Position numbers and translations under genes: made by a program. Below the pieces are notes generated by a model. It saw nothing but the letters and a program-made list of their open reading frames with translations, did no database searches and was not told the origin of the DNA. Shown piece after piece: positions 36,528 through 45,585 of a stretch of 64,000 bases of DNA. How positions within the stretch are numbered: the stretch's first letter is position 1; the number at the start of each line of letters is the position of its first letter. The DNA lies in assembly GCA_016721115.1 (NCBI GenBank), contig JADKIW010000001.1, forward strand, positions 3,859,501 through 3,923,500, read 5' to 3'. The stretch is from Candidatus Defluviilinea proxima (GTDB lineage Bacteria; Chloroflexota; Anaerolineae; Anaerolineales; Villigracilaceae).

Positions 36528-37085
36528 ATGTATCCCAAACGGATTGTAATTGATGGAAAGACATATAACAGCGTGGATGAAATGCCACCTGATATCCGCC
36601 AAAAATATGAAGAGGCAATGCGTACATTTCAAGGCGACACTGTAAGCCAGGTTGGAAATATAACCGCAGACAATAACAATAATAGCCTATCGGATGTCTT
36701 TGAAAGTATGCCTTCTGGCAAGATCGTTGCCAACATAATGAAATTCATTGTAGATGGTAGTGAATACAAAAGCCTCGATGATCTGCCTCCCGAGGCCCGC
36801 GCAAAATATCAGCAAGCCATGGAGCAATTGGACAAGAATCAAAATGGCATACCCGATATGCTGGAAGGCATGACGACGAATGCGGCTCCTAATGTTCAAA
36901 GCACGCCCGCAATGACCTCGTTTCCGTCATTTCCAGTCGCCTCCTCCAAGCCGATCGCTCCCATCAGCAGTGCAATGGACGAACCCGAAGGCTCCAGTGG
37001 TTGGATGTTGGTGCTGGTCGGAGTCTTACTGATCGGTGTATGTGTTGTCGGTGCGGCAGGTGTATGGTATTTCTTCCTCCGATAA
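36528..37085 (+). CDS. Membrane protein with two internal repeats and EF-hand-like loops
   Basis: A 185-residue protein of no known family. Residues about 4-60 (IVIDGKTYNSVDEMPPDIRQKYEEAM) and 65-115 (FIVDGSEYKSLDDLPPEARAKYQQAM) are two copies of the same unit. Each ends in an Asp/Asn-rich loop: DNNNNSLSDVFES and DKNQNGIPDMLEG, resembling the calcium loop DxNxNGxxD of dockerin/EF-hand-like repeats. A Pro/Ser-rich linker leads to a C-terminal membrane helix (about 160-182), so the repeats probably face the cytoplasm or the surface depending on topology. Confidence 0.75.
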   Translation: MYPKRIVIDGKTYNSVDEMPPDIRQKYEEAMRTFQGDTVSQVGNITADNNNNSLSDVFESMPSGKIVANIMKFIVDGSEYKSLDDLPPEARAKYQQAMEQLDKNQNGIPDMLEGMTTNAAPNVQSTPAMTSFPSFPVASSKPIAPISSAMDEPEGSSGWMLVLVGVLLIGVCVVGAAGVWYFFLR

Positions 37086-37159
37086 GGTGATGGTTATCGC
37101 CCAATGGATGATGATTGTCACATCCATTATTAGTGTTTGATTAGAAATCAAATACTTGC

Positions 37160-37188
37160 TTGACTTTGATTTTAAATTTCTGTATAGT
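37160..37188 (+). promoter_or_regulatory. Strong promoter of the ABC/Gld-like operon
   Basis: TTGACT, 17 bases, TATAGT. Predicted start of transcription near 37195, about 75 bases before the ATP-binding protein gene. A terminator-like hairpin follows almost at once (37207). Confidence 0.8.
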
Positions 37189-37206
37189 AATCTCGATACA
37201 AAAATT

Positions 37207-37244
37207 GGCACGGTTTGCCCACCGGCAGGCGTGCCTTTTGTTTG
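37207..37244 (+). terminator. Terminator-like hairpin in the leader of the ABC operon
   Basis: Stem GGCACG / CGTGCC with an inner TGCC / GGCA stem, followed by TTTTGTTTG. It starts about 12 bases after the predicted transcription start and ends some 28 bases before the first gene, so it could act as an attenuator or make a very short RNA. Confidence 0.6.
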
Positions 37245-37271
37245 TAAATTCACCTTACGCAAGGAGAACCA

Positions 37272-38204
37272 ATGATCCAAGTCAATGGTCTCATAAAAGA
37301 TTATGGGAATCGCCGTGCCCTTGACAGCATCACCTTTGATGCAAAGCAGGGAGAAATTGTCGGGTTTCTCGGCCCGAACGGCGCCGGTAAAACGACCACC
37401 ATGCGCATTCTCACCGGCTATATGCCCCCCTCCGATGGGGAAGCCATCGTAGCGGGTTATGATGTCGTAGAGGAATCGCTCGAGGTACGCAAACGTGTTG
37501 GCTATCTTCCGGAAACTGCTCCGCTGTATAACGACATGAGTGCCGTAGATTACCTCAAGTTCATGGCCGAACTGAGGCAGATCCCAGATGCGCAGGCCCG
37601 CGCATACGAAGCATTGGATATGGTCAATTTAGGCGACCGCGCCAACAGTTTTATTGGAAACTTCTCAAAAGGTATGAAGCAACGCGTTGGCCTGGCGCAA
37701 GCGCTTCTCCATCGCCCCGAGGTCATTATTTTAGATGAGCCGACCATCGGTCTTGACCCGGCACAGGTTGTGGACATCCGCAACGTGATCCGTGAGATCG
37801 GCAAAGACCGCACCGTATTGTTCTCCACACACATCCTTTCGGAAGCGCAACAAATCTGCGACCGCGTGTTGATCATCAACAAGGGAAGGATCGTTGCCGA
37901 AGATACAACAGAAAACCTGCAATCGAGAGTCCTCGGTGCAGATCGTGTACTCCTGCGCGTACGTGGTGATGCCGATGGACTTGACGCGACTGTCAAAAAG
38001 ATCAAAGGCACACGTAAGGTTGCGGCATCACAAGACAATGCCGTGGAGTTCGAATTCTCCGCAGGCGAGGATATACGCCCGCAAGTGGCAAAAGCCGTAA
38101 TACAAGCCGGTTACGAGTTGATCGAAATGCGTCCGCTGGGCGTGAGCTTGGAAGAGATCTTCCTTGAACTGACCGAAGACAAATCCGCGGGCAAGCGCTC
38201 GTGA
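37272..38204 (+). CDS. ABC transporter ATP-binding protein (GldA/NatA-like)
   Basis: A 310-residue ATPase subunit. Walker A GPNGAGKTTTMRIL, signature FSKGMKQRVGLAQ, Walker B VIILDEPTIGLDP and the switch histidine in STHILS. The C-terminal 80 residues form the regulatory extension seen in GldA/CcmA-type exporters. It begins the operon ABC-ATPase, permease, GldG-like protein, DUF4340 protein. In Bacteroidetes the homologous GldA-F-G set is needed for gliding; here it more likely exports an unknown substrate. Confidence 0.93.
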   Translation: MIQVNGLIKDYGNRRALDSITFDAKQGEIVGFLGPNGAGKTTTMRILTGYMPPSDGEAIVAGYDVVEESLEVRKRVGYLPETAPLYNDMSAVDYLKFMAELRQIPDAQARAYEALDMVNLGDRANSFIGNFSKGMKQRVGLAQALLHRPEVIILDEPTIGLDPAQVVDIRNVIREIGKDRTVLFSTHILSEAQQICDRVLIINKGRIVAEDTTENLQSRVLGADRVLLRVRGDADGLDATVKKIKGTRKVAASQDNAVEFEFSAGEDIRPQVAKAVIQAGYELIEMRPLGVSLEEIFLELTEDKSAGKRS

Positions 38205-38212
38205 GGTGAAAC

Positions 38213-38962
38213 ATGCGAAATATTTGGACAATTGCAAAACGAGAATACGACCAATACTTTATCAGCCCCGTCGCATATGTTGTAGCTTTCGCGATCCTTC
38301 TAACCGTGGGCGTACTGTTTGGCATTAATTTCTACTACTACAGCGCAAACGCCTATCAAAACTATGGCGCCGTGCCCGACTTCTCCCCCGTTTCTGGTGC
38401 CTTCACCTTTTTACTGGTGCTCTCCACTCCCGCGTTGACCATGAGACTCATCTCAGACGAAGCTCGCATGGGCACACTGGAATTACTTCTCACCGCTCCC
38501 ATTCGTGACTTTGAGCTGGTTCTTGGCAAATGGCTTGGTGCCATGCTGTATATTTTTTCTGTCCTAGCCATCACAGCGATCTACCCGGTCATTATCAGCC
38601 GCTTCGTCCAACCGGGCATCGACTGGAACGTGATCCTGGTATCCTATCTCGGCATGATCCTGCTGGCAGGTGTCTTCCTCTCCCTCGGGACAGCCATCTC
38701 TGCCATGTTCTCGAACCAAATCGCATCATTCTTCGTCATCCTGATCGTACTCATTACACTGTGGTGGTTGATCGGATTCCCGGCGAGTGTAATCATTGGT
38801 CAAGGCGCAGACCTGTTCCACTATCTTGATATGAAAACACATTTCTACGGAGCCTTGGACTCAGGCATCATCAACCTGTCTGATATTGTTTATTACGTCA
38901 GCTTGATTGCTCTGGGCATTTTCACGGGGACAGCCGCCGTTGAAATGAGGAGATGGAAATAA
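38213..38962 (+). CDS. ABC transporter permease (GldF-like)
   Basis: A 249-residue membrane protein with six helices of the ABC-2 type: NIWTIAKREYDQYFISPVAYVV start, then PALTMRLISDEARMGTLELLLTAPI, the conserved cytoplasmic segment of GldF-like permeases. It follows the ATPase gene by eight bases and its stop overlaps the next start. It pairs with the ATPase to form the exporter core. Confidence 0.9.
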   Translation: MRNIWTIAKREYDQYFISPVAYVVAFAILLTVGVLFGINFYYYSANAYQNYGAVPDFSPVSGAFTFLLVLSTPALTMRLISDEARMGTLELLLTAPIRDFELVLGKWLGAMLYIFSVLAITAIYPVIISRFVQPGIDWNVILVSYLGMILLAGVFLSLGTAISAMFSNQIASFFVILIVLITLWWLIGFPASVIIGQGADLFHYLDMKTHFYGALDSGIINLSDIVYYVSLIALGIFTGTAAVEMRRWK

Positions 38963-40551
38963 TGGCAACCAAAAATCAACCCACCTGGCATCGCTACACA
39001 TTCATCGCATTGATCGTTGCCGGACTGGCGTTTATAAGCACGATCCTGTTCCTCATCACAAAGGGACTTCTTGTACTTAACATGTTCACTGGCGCCACCG
39101 TAGACACATTGAATCGGGGCACCCTCATCAGCCTTGGTGTAACCATCCTTGGGTTGGCGCTCTACGTTATCCTCGAACCGGAAAAGATCCGACGGGCGAT
39201 CACAGGCCGTCAGGCAAAATATGGAAGCAATCTATTTGTTACAAGCATTGCCTTTTTAGGTATTTTGGTCGTTGTAAATACACTTGTATTTCAAAACCCG
39301 AAGAACTGGGACGTAACACAGGATAAATCAAACACCCTCGCAGCAGAAACTATCAAGGCACTTGAGACACTCCCGTCCCCAGTTGTTGCGACTGGTTTCT
39401 ATTCCAGTGCATCCCCTGATAATGCGGCCGAACTTTTAGAAAAATTCAAAGCCGCCAGCAATGGCAAGTTCAGCTACAAGTTTGTCAACCCAGATACCGA
39501 CCCGCTCTCAGCTCGTGAAGCTGGCATCACCGGCGACGGCAAAATATTGCTCGAAATGGGGGACCAAAAAGAGATCGCCAGTTACGCATCCGAAACCGAA
39601 CTCGCCAAGGCTCTCATAAAATTAATCAACCCCACTGCCCGCGCCGTCTATTTTCTGACCGGTCACGGTGAGGTCTCTCTTGATTCTGGTGAAACCAGTC
39701 TCGCTACAGCCAAACAGACGCTGGAAAGCAAGAACTACACTGTCAACACCCTCAACTTATTGGCTGAAAACAAAATCCCTGAAGATGCGCTCGCCATCAT
39801 CATCGCTGGCCCACAGAAACAAATTTCCAGTGAAGAAGCCAAATTGCTAAAAGCGTATGTAGATGCAGGCGGCTCACTTCTCGTTATGGAAGACCCGCTT
39901 CTCGCAACCAAATTCGGCGACGCTCCCGATCCGCTGGCCAACTACCTCACAAAAGATTGGGGCATTACGCTTGATAATGACATCATCATTGACCTCAATA
40001 GCCAGCAACCGTTGAACGCCATTTCTGCTTCGGCAGGCGATCATCCGATCAACGCAAACTTGAGTGCGAATTACATTGTGATCATGCCGCAAGCACGTTC
40101 GATCACAATGGCTACTGCACCTGAGGGAATTGTCCAAACACCTTTGCTCTTCACATCCCAAAACTCATGGGGTGAAATCAACTTCACAAATGCCGAAGGT
40201 ACCCAGGTTTCATTTGATGAGGGAGACTTGCCCGGCCCCTTGGTCATGGCCGCCGCTGGTGAGAACCCCACTACAAAAGGTCGTGTTGTAGTCTTTGGGA
40301 ATTCATTATTTGCCACCGATCAAGCATTTGATGCGTATGGCAATGGTAACATCTTCGTCAACTCGGTAGATTGGGCCGCTGAGCAGGATAACCTGATCAA
40401 CATTACACCCAACACACCAACTACTCGTACCTTCCTGCCACCCAGCCAGATCCAATTGCTCATCATACTTCTGGTCTCGATCTTACTGATCCCCGGTTTG
40501 GTTATCTTTGCAGGTATCTCCTCCTGGCTTGCACGCAGGCGGCAAGGATAG
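38962..40551 (+). CDS. GldG-like ABC-associated protein
   Basis: A 529-residue protein with three N-terminal helices (about 15-115), a large extracytoplasmic domain and a C-terminal helix (about 500-520). The segment NWDVTQDKSNTLAAETIKALETL matches the GldG N-terminal region, followed by VYFLTGHGEVSL and VVFGNSLFATDQAFDAYGNGNIFVNSV. This is the auxiliary subunit found with GldA/GldF-type exporters. I take ATG 38962, nine bases after GAGGAG, rather than the ATG three codons earlier. Confidence 0.87.
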   Translation: MATKNQPTWHRYTFIALIVAGLAFISTILFLITKGLLVLNMFTGATVDTLNRGTLISLGVTILGLALYVILEPEKIRRAITGRQAKYGSNLFVTSIAFLGILVVVNTLVFQNPKNWDVTQDKSNTLAAETIKALETLPSPVVATGFYSSASPDNAAELLEKFKAASNGKFSYKFVNPDTDPLSAREAGITGDGKILLEMGDQKEIASYASETELAKALIKLINPTARAVYFLTGHGEVSLDSGETSLATAKQTLESKNYTVNTLNLLAENKIPEDALAIIIAGPQKQISSEEAKLLKAYVDAGGSLLVMEDPLLATKFGDAPDPLANYLTKDWGITLDNDIIIDLNSQQPLNAISASAGDHPINANLSANYIVIMPQARSITMATAPEGIVQTPLLFTSQNSWGEINFTNAEGTQVSFDEGDLPGPLVMAAAGENPTTKGRVVVFGNSLFATDQAFDAYGNGNIFVNSVDWAAEQDNLINITPNTPTTRTFLPPSQIQLLIILLVSILLIPGLVIFAGISSWLARRRQG

Positions 40552-40554
40552 AAT

Positions 40555-41124
40555 ATGCGACGATCCACGATCGTTTATCTCGTACTGTTCGCAATAGTCT
40601 TTGGGGCGGCCTATTATTTCAATAGCCGCCCGAAAGACTCTGATGCTACGGCAACACCCGAAGCAACGGAAGCACCTATCGAATATTTGTTTACGGCAGA
40701 ACAAGGACTTCCCACACGCATATACATCCAAGCAAAGGATGGGCAAACTGTCGAAGTGGCACGTGATGAGGCAAATGCCTGGGTGATAACTCAGCCTGAA
40801 GAGGCACCAGCAGACCAGGCGTCGGTAGAAGCGGCGGCTAGTCAAATTGGCACCATGCGAATCCTGAATCGAGTCCCTGATCTTGCCCCAGATGCAGTCG
40901 GCTTGGATCATCCTGATTACATTATCAAGGTGGCTTTTCAAAAGAACGGGGAACGAATCATTAAGATTGGTGTTCTTACCCCAACAGAGAGTGGATACTA
41001 TGTAAGCGGTGAGGATGGAAGCACCATGATTGTTAGCAAAAGCTCCATCGACCCGCTTTTGGGCCTCATCACCAATCCGCCTTATGCTCCTACGGAACTC
41101 CCTACGGTTCCTGCGACGCCCTAA
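40555..41124 (+). CDS. DUF4340 domain protein
   Basis: A 189-residue protein with one N-terminal helix (about 5-22), a short Thr/Glu/Ala linker and an extracytoplasmic domain. ANAWVITQPEEAPADQASVEAAASQIGTMR is the DUF4340 core (given in overlapping parts: WVITQPEEAPADQ, then VEAAASQIGTMR). DUF4340 proteins usually follow GldG genes. This copy is short for the family, about one repeat. Starts four bases after the gldG-like stop. Role unknown beyond association with the exporter. Confidence 0.8.
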   Translation: MRRSTIVYLVLFAIVFGAAYYFNSRPKDSDATATPEATEAPIEYLFTAEQGLPTRIYIQAKDGQTVEVARDEANAWVITQPEEAPADQASVEAAASQIGTMRILNRVPDLAPDAVGLDHPDYIIKVAFQKNGERIIKIGVLTPTESGYYVSGEDGSTMIVSKSSIDPLLGLITNPPYAPTELPTVPATP

Positions 41125-41207
41125 GCTGGTTCGACAACGAAAAAGTAAGTCTTTGTGCCGTAACATTTTGCCAAAACAGACGTCTATAAAAGAGCAATGA
41201 AAAAGTA

Positions 41208-41236
41208 TTGTATTTCATCCGAAAAAAGTGTATTCT
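41208..41236 (+). promoter_or_regulatory. Promoter of rpoD
   Basis: TTGTAT, 17 bases, TATTCT, ending 28 bases before the ATG. Surrounding sequence is strongly AT-rich. No ribosome site better than AGGA (about 18 bases upstream of the ATG) is seen. Confidence 0.6.
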
Positions 41237-41264
41237 GATAAAAAAGGATTTTGGCATATAAATA

Positions 41265-42479
41265 ATGGATGTAGATAAGATTTTGATGGTTGACGAGGAA
41301 GAAGAATTCCCTGCTATTGCCCGGCTTGTGGAATTGGGGCGGCAAAAGGGCTACATAACACTGGATGACATCATCCATTTCTTCCCAGAAGCTGAACAGG
41401 ATGTTGAGCAACTGGAAGAGGCGTTTTCGGCTTTGTTAAGCGCAGGTATTCCGTTCGTTGAGGACGCCAACCTCGCCGAACCAAGCGAAGATGAACTTGT
41501 TGCAGTGGAAGCAACCGAAGAAGTTGAACCGGAAATTGACCCATCACTCGATGATTATCTTGCAAATATAGATACCGACGACACAATTGGTCTATACCTA
41601 AAAGAGGTCAGTCGCGTTCCACTGTTGACCGCAGATGAAGAAGTTGCTCTTGCACAACGCATTGAGCGCGGACGTATGGCACGCGAAGAACTGGCGAAAG
41701 GCAATGCTAGTCCGCGCCGCCGCACTGAGCTACGTAAGCTCATCGAAGACGGCTGGTCTGCACGTGAACACCTCATTACGGCAAACTCCCGCCTTGTGAT
41801 CTCTGTAGCCAAGAAATATATGGGACGTGGCGTTCCCTTTCTTGATCTCATTCAAGAAGGAAACATCGGTCTCATTCGCGCAACCAAGAAGTTCGATTAC
41901 CGCCGCGGACACAAATTCTCCACATATGCTACATGGTGGATTCGTCAGGCAGTAACCCGCGCCATTGCCGATCAGGGACGCACAATCCGTGTCCCGGTCC
42001 ACATGGGCGATCAGATCAATAAATTATTGCGCGTACAACATCAACTCACACAACGTCTTGGGCGTGAACCAAGCGTGGAAGAACTGGCCGAAGCTTTGGA
42101 TGTGCCTCCCAAGAAAGTGGAGAACATGATCCAGGTCGCACGCCGTCCACTTTCACTGGAAACACCGACCGATGATGAAGAAGATTCGGTTCTCGGCGAT
42201 TTCATCGAAGACGATGAGGCCCCTCCGCCCGACGATACCGCCACCTACAACTTGCTAAAGGAACATCTCGGCGAAGTGTTGAATGGATTACCTCCACGCG
42301 AGGTCCGCATTTTGCAGTTGCGCTACGGCCTGCTTGACGGCCAAGCCTACACCCTCGAAGAAGTAGGCCGCAAAATGGGTGTTACCCGCGAACGTGTAAG
42401 ACAGATCGAAGCACAGGCACTCAGTCGCCTCCGCCACCCAACCATCCGCAGAAAACTGCGGGATTATTTGGGAGAATAG
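41265..42479 (+). CDS. rpoD: RNA polymerase primary sigma factor (RpoD/SigA)
   Basis: A 404-residue primary sigma factor. Region 1.1 is an acidic N-terminus (LDDIIHFFPEAEQDVEQLEE, residues 30-50). Region 1.2 is DTIGLYLKEVSRVPLLTADEE, region 2 contains FLDLIQEGNIGLIRA and HKFSTYATWWIRQAVTRAI, region 3 follows RVPVHMGDQINKL, and region 4.2 is YTLEEVGRKMGVTRERVRQI. It gives the polymerase -10 and -35 recognition, consistent with the TTGACA/TATAAT-like boxes in this window. Confidence 0.96.
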   Translation: MDVDKILMVDEEEEFPAIARLVELGRQKGYITLDDIIHFFPEAEQDVEQLEEAFSALLSAGIPFVEDANLAEPSEDELVAVEATEEVEPEIDPSLDDYLANIDTDDTIGLYLKEVSRVPLLTADEEVALAQRIERGRMAREELAKGNASPRRRTELRKLIEDGWSAREHLITANSRLVISVAKKYMGRGVPFLDLIQEGNIGLIRATKKFDYRRGHKFSTYATWWIRQAVTRAIADQGRTIRVPVHMGDQINKLLRVQHQLTQRLGREPSVEELAEALDVPPKKVENMIQVARRPLSLETPTDDEEDSVLGDFIEDDEAPPPDDTATYNLLKEHLGEVLNGLPPREVRILQLRYGLLDGQAYTLEEVGRKMGVTRERVRQIEAQALSRLRHPTIRRKLRDYLGE

Positions 42480-42491
42480 ACTTTACTCAGA

Positions 42492-42517
42492 AGCGGCATC
42501 GAAAGATGTCGCTTTTT
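42492..42517 (+). terminator. Rho-independent terminator after rpoD
   Basis: Stem AGCGGCATC / GATGTCGCT (one G-U pair) with a GAAA tetraloop, followed by five T. Lies 13 bases after the rpoD stop. Confidence 0.85.
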
Positions 42518-42609
42518 GATTCAAGGCGAGTTACATCCAGAGTGACCGGTCGCGAATTACATTTTTTCAAGGATAGAAAACGCAGTAAGTATTATTATAT
42601 AATTCAGGT

Positions 42610-44109
42610 ATGAAGAATTTCATCAAGAAGACCGAAACGCGGATTATCCTCATTCTCCTTGTCGCTTTGTTTGTTCGCCTACTCGGTATTGTCTCACGTC
42701 CCATTTGGTACGATGAGGCGTTCTCGATTCTGTTTTCCGAAAAGGGGCTTGGACAAATGCTCTACGGCACACTTGCCCCCACTGGTGCAGGCAGTGCAGA
42801 TATCCATCCACTGGGTTACTATACATTACTTTGGTTATGGATGAAATTATTTGGGGAATCCTTAGTCGCAACGAGAATGCTATCGATCTTTGCAGGCATT
42901 GCATCTGTTTATCTCGTTCATCAGGTTTCAAAAGAACTGTTCAGCGAAAAAACAGCAGAGACCGCCATGCTCATCACTGCACTGGCACCTTTCCAAATCC
43001 ATTATTCGCAAGAGATACGTATGTACGCCTTTCTGGCGTTGTGGCTACTGCTAACGGCTTACGCATATCTACGTGGTTCAGCAACTCGCGACTGGCGCTG
43101 GTGGATCGTATTTGGAATCGCATCTGCATTAGCACAATACACTCACAATCTCGCTGCATTCTTTCTCGTTCCGCTTGCGTTCATTCCTTTGATCAAACGA
43201 GATTGGCGAACCCTACGCTCTGTAACCCTTGCAAGCGGATTTGCTATCTTGTTGTATTTACCATGGTTAATTCAGCTACCAACACAATTCGCAAAGATAG
43301 ACCAAGCCTACTGGGTGATAAAACCTAATATAACAGCAATATTCACCCTGTTATTGGTCTTCACAACAAACACTCCCCTGCCCAACGCATGGCTTGCCCC
43401 TAGCTTGATATTAGCAATCCTGATTCTTGTCATTGGACTAATACAAACATGGCGTGTGCCAGAGAAAACAAATGGGCTATGGATTCTGTATCTGTCCTTT
43501 ACTCCACCGACCCTGTTGTTTTTGTTCTCGCAATGGAAACCCGTATACATTGAACGAGCTTTATTACCTTCCGGTATATTCTTCTGCATCTGGTTAGCAT
43601 GGGTATTCCATAACACCTACTTATCAACCGCTGGGCGCGGGTTGTTATCCGCCATGCTTGCGGTCTCGTTCATGGCAGGCATTTATCAACATGTTACTTA
43701 CAACAATTTCCCTTATGGTCCATTTAAACAGATAGTATCCTTTCTGCAGGAAAGCACTCAACCTGGAGATGTAATTATTCATTCAAATAAACTATCTCTA
43801 CTTCCGTCGCTCTATTTTGATCCATCTTTTCCTCAGGAATTTATTGGCGATCCCGTTGGAAGCACAACAGACACACTTGCACCCGCCACACAACAGGTAT
43901 TGAAAATCGAAGCAAAAACAGATATACGGTCTGCTTCGGATAACGCAAAACGAGTTTGGTACATTATCTACCAACGTTCCATTGACGAGTATATACAAGT
44001 AGGTAAACCCACGCATCCAGATATCGAATATTTGAATTCAGAATACACTCTCACGTCACAGACAGCTTGGGATGACCTCAAGGTTCTGCTCTACACAAAA
44101 AATCCATGA
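42610..44109 (+). CDS. GT39-like (GT-C) membrane glycosyltransferase
   Basis: A 499-residue membrane protein with about eleven helices. SRPIWYDEAFSILF after helix 1 is the acidic DE motif of GT39/ArnT/PMT-type enzymes, and QIHYSQEIRMYAFLALWLL is the second conserved segment. The C-terminal 100 residues are extracytoplasmic. It would transfer a sugar from a polyprenyl-phosphate donor to a lipid or protein. TATAAT at 42598-42603 is only six bases before the ATG, so the mRNA may be leaderless, though no -35 box is clear. It overlaps the next gene by four bases. Confidence 0.85.
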   Translation: MKNFIKKTETRIILILLVALFVRLLGIVSRPIWYDEAFSILFSEKGLGQMLYGTLAPTGAGSADIHPLGYYTLLWLWMKLFGESLVATRMLSIFAGIASVYLVHQVSKELFSEKTAETAMLITALAPFQIHYSQEIRMYAFLALWLLLTAYAYLRGSATRDWRWWIVFGIASALAQYTHNLAAFFLVPLAFIPLIKRDWRTLRSVTLASGFAILLYLPWLIQLPTQFAKIDQAYWVIKPNITAIFTLLLVFTTNTPLPNAWLAPSLILAILILVIGLIQTWRVPEKTNGLWILYLSFTPPTLLFLFSQWKPVYIERALLPSGIFFCIWLAWVFHNTYLSTAGRGLLSAMLAVSFMAGIYQHVTYNNFPYGPFKQIVSFLQESTQPGDVIIHSNKLSLLPSLYFDPSFPQEFIGDPVGSTTDTLAPATQQVLKIEAKTDIRSASDNAKRVWYIIYQRSIDEYIQVGKPTHPDIEYLNSEYTLTSQTAWDDLKVLLYTKNP

Positions 44110-45584
44110 TGTCTCAAAATAGGATGTATCCCGCCCTCAAACTTCGTTTTTCAGACATTGTTTTCATTGCGGTTCTCTTTGTTGCCCTTATACTGGGCCA
44201 GCAAATGCTAAGCTTGGACTCCGACCTCGGACGCCATTTAACTCTTGGCAACTACATACTAGACAAACGCATCATCCCAACCATTGACCTGCTTTCCCAT
44301 ACCCGAGCAGGGATCTCTCGACCACCTTACGAGTGGTTATCACAAGTCATCTTTGCACTGGCGAATCGACTATTAGGACTGGATGGTGTTGTTCTATTAT
44401 CTTCTCTCGTCATCGCGTTGACATTCACTCTCATCTATCAATTTGCTAATCGCAGAAGCGGATCACCCATCGTCACGCTGTTGCTTGTATTCCTTGCGGC
44501 AGGAGCATCAAGCATTCACTGGCTTCCGCGTCCACACATTTTCACGTTTCTGCTTTTAGCAATATGGGTCGAACAGCTTGACCAATTTGTAGAAGGCAAA
44601 TTAACAAATATATATATCTTCCCCATCATCATGCTCTTCTGGGCAAATATGCACGGCGGATTCATCTTCGGCATTCTTGTATGGATCGCCTACTTCGCAG
44701 GCTGGCTTTGGGATGTATGGCGGAAAAAATCTGATAGTCAAGTTGGGAAAAAGCTTTTGCTAATTGGCGTTCTCTCCAGCATAGCGACGATCATCACCCC
44801 AGACCTTTGGCATAACTGGGATGCGGTCATCAACAACCGAAGTGCCTTTATCCTCAATCGAACCGTCGAAACCATGCGACCCAACCTTTTAGACACAGCG
44901 ATTCTTCCATATACAGTACTCCTTGTGTTAACCGTCTTGCTGTGTGTGTTGAACTGGAAAACGATAAAGGCCCATCATGTTTTCCTTCTGGCTGGGCTTG
45001 GACTCATGTCGCTGGTAATGGCAAGGAATATCCCGCTTTTTACAATCGCATGCACACCACTACTAGCGGAAATGAGCACCAGTTTACTCTCAAAATCCAA
45101 GGTGTGGTCTCAGATTGAGCACAGATTCGCAGGATTCAATACAGAAGGCCGATCAATCTGGCCATTCATAGCTACCCTGCTTGCCGTCACATATTTTTTA
45201 TACTTCAACTTCAGAAACGATCATTCGTTATATCAGTTTGACTCAAACATTTTCCCTGTAGGTGCGGTTAATTTTCTGGAAGAGAATCCACAGAGCGGAA
45301 ATATGTTCAATGAATTCAATTGGGGTGGATATTTGGAATACAGGCTATGGCCCCACCACAAGGTCCTCCTTGATAGCCAAAGCGACTTCTACGGCGAGAC
45401 GTTGATGCGTGAGTACGATCAGTTGTTTGCGGCTAAAGATGACTGGGAAACTTTACTCGAGAAATATCAAGTAGACTGGGCAATTGGTCCATCCAATGCA
45501 CCGCTTGTGTCTGCGCTACAAAACAAGCAGAGTTGGGATGTTATATATCAGGACGCCGTAGCAACTGTTCTACGCAAGCCGTGA
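44106..45584 (+). CDS. Polytopic membrane protein, paralogue of the gene at 31145
   Basis: A 492-residue membrane protein with about ten helices. The N-terminal loop (SLDSDLGRHLTLGNYILD) and the C-terminal domain (PQSGNMFNEFNWGGYLEYRLWP, DFYGETLMREY) closely match the 31145 product, so the two are paralogues. It is translationally coupled (ATGA) to the GT39-like gene upstream, which supports a role in the same glycan or glycoprotein pathway. No enzymatic motif can be named with confidence. Confidence 0.75.
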   Translation: MMSQNRMYPALKLRFSDIVFIAVLFVALILGQQMLSLDSDLGRHLTLGNYILDKRIIPTIDLLSHTRAGISRPPYEWLSQVIFALANRLLGLDGVVLLSSLVIALTFTLIYQFANRRSGSPIVTLLLVFLAAGASSIHWLPRPHIFTFLLLAIWVEQLDQFVEGKLTNIYIFPIIMLFWANMHGGFIFGILVWIAYFAGWLWDVWRKKSDSQVGKKLLLIGVLSSIATIITPDLWHNWDAVINNRSAFILNRTVETMRPNLLDTAILPYTVLLVLTVLLCVLNWKTIKAHHVFLLAGLGLMSLVMARNIPLFTIACTPLLAEMSTSLLSKSKVWSQIEHRFAGFNTEGRSIWPFIATLLAVTYFLYFNFRNDHSLYQFDSNIFPVGAVNFLEENPQSGNMFNEFNWGGYLEYRLWPHHKVLLDSQSDFYGETLMREYDQLFAAKDDWETLLEKYQVDWAIGPSNAPLVSALQNKQSWDVIYQDAVATVLRKP

Positions 45585-45585
45585 C

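Noticed and set aside
40483..41166. Minus-strand frame of 227 codons opposite the GldG/DUF4340 genes
   Set aside because: No family signature, composition like a shadow frame, and the plus-strand operon is clear.
42598..42610. Leaderless start for the GT39-like gene
   Set aside because: TATAAT is well placed, but without a -35 box the evidence is too weak for a separate claim.
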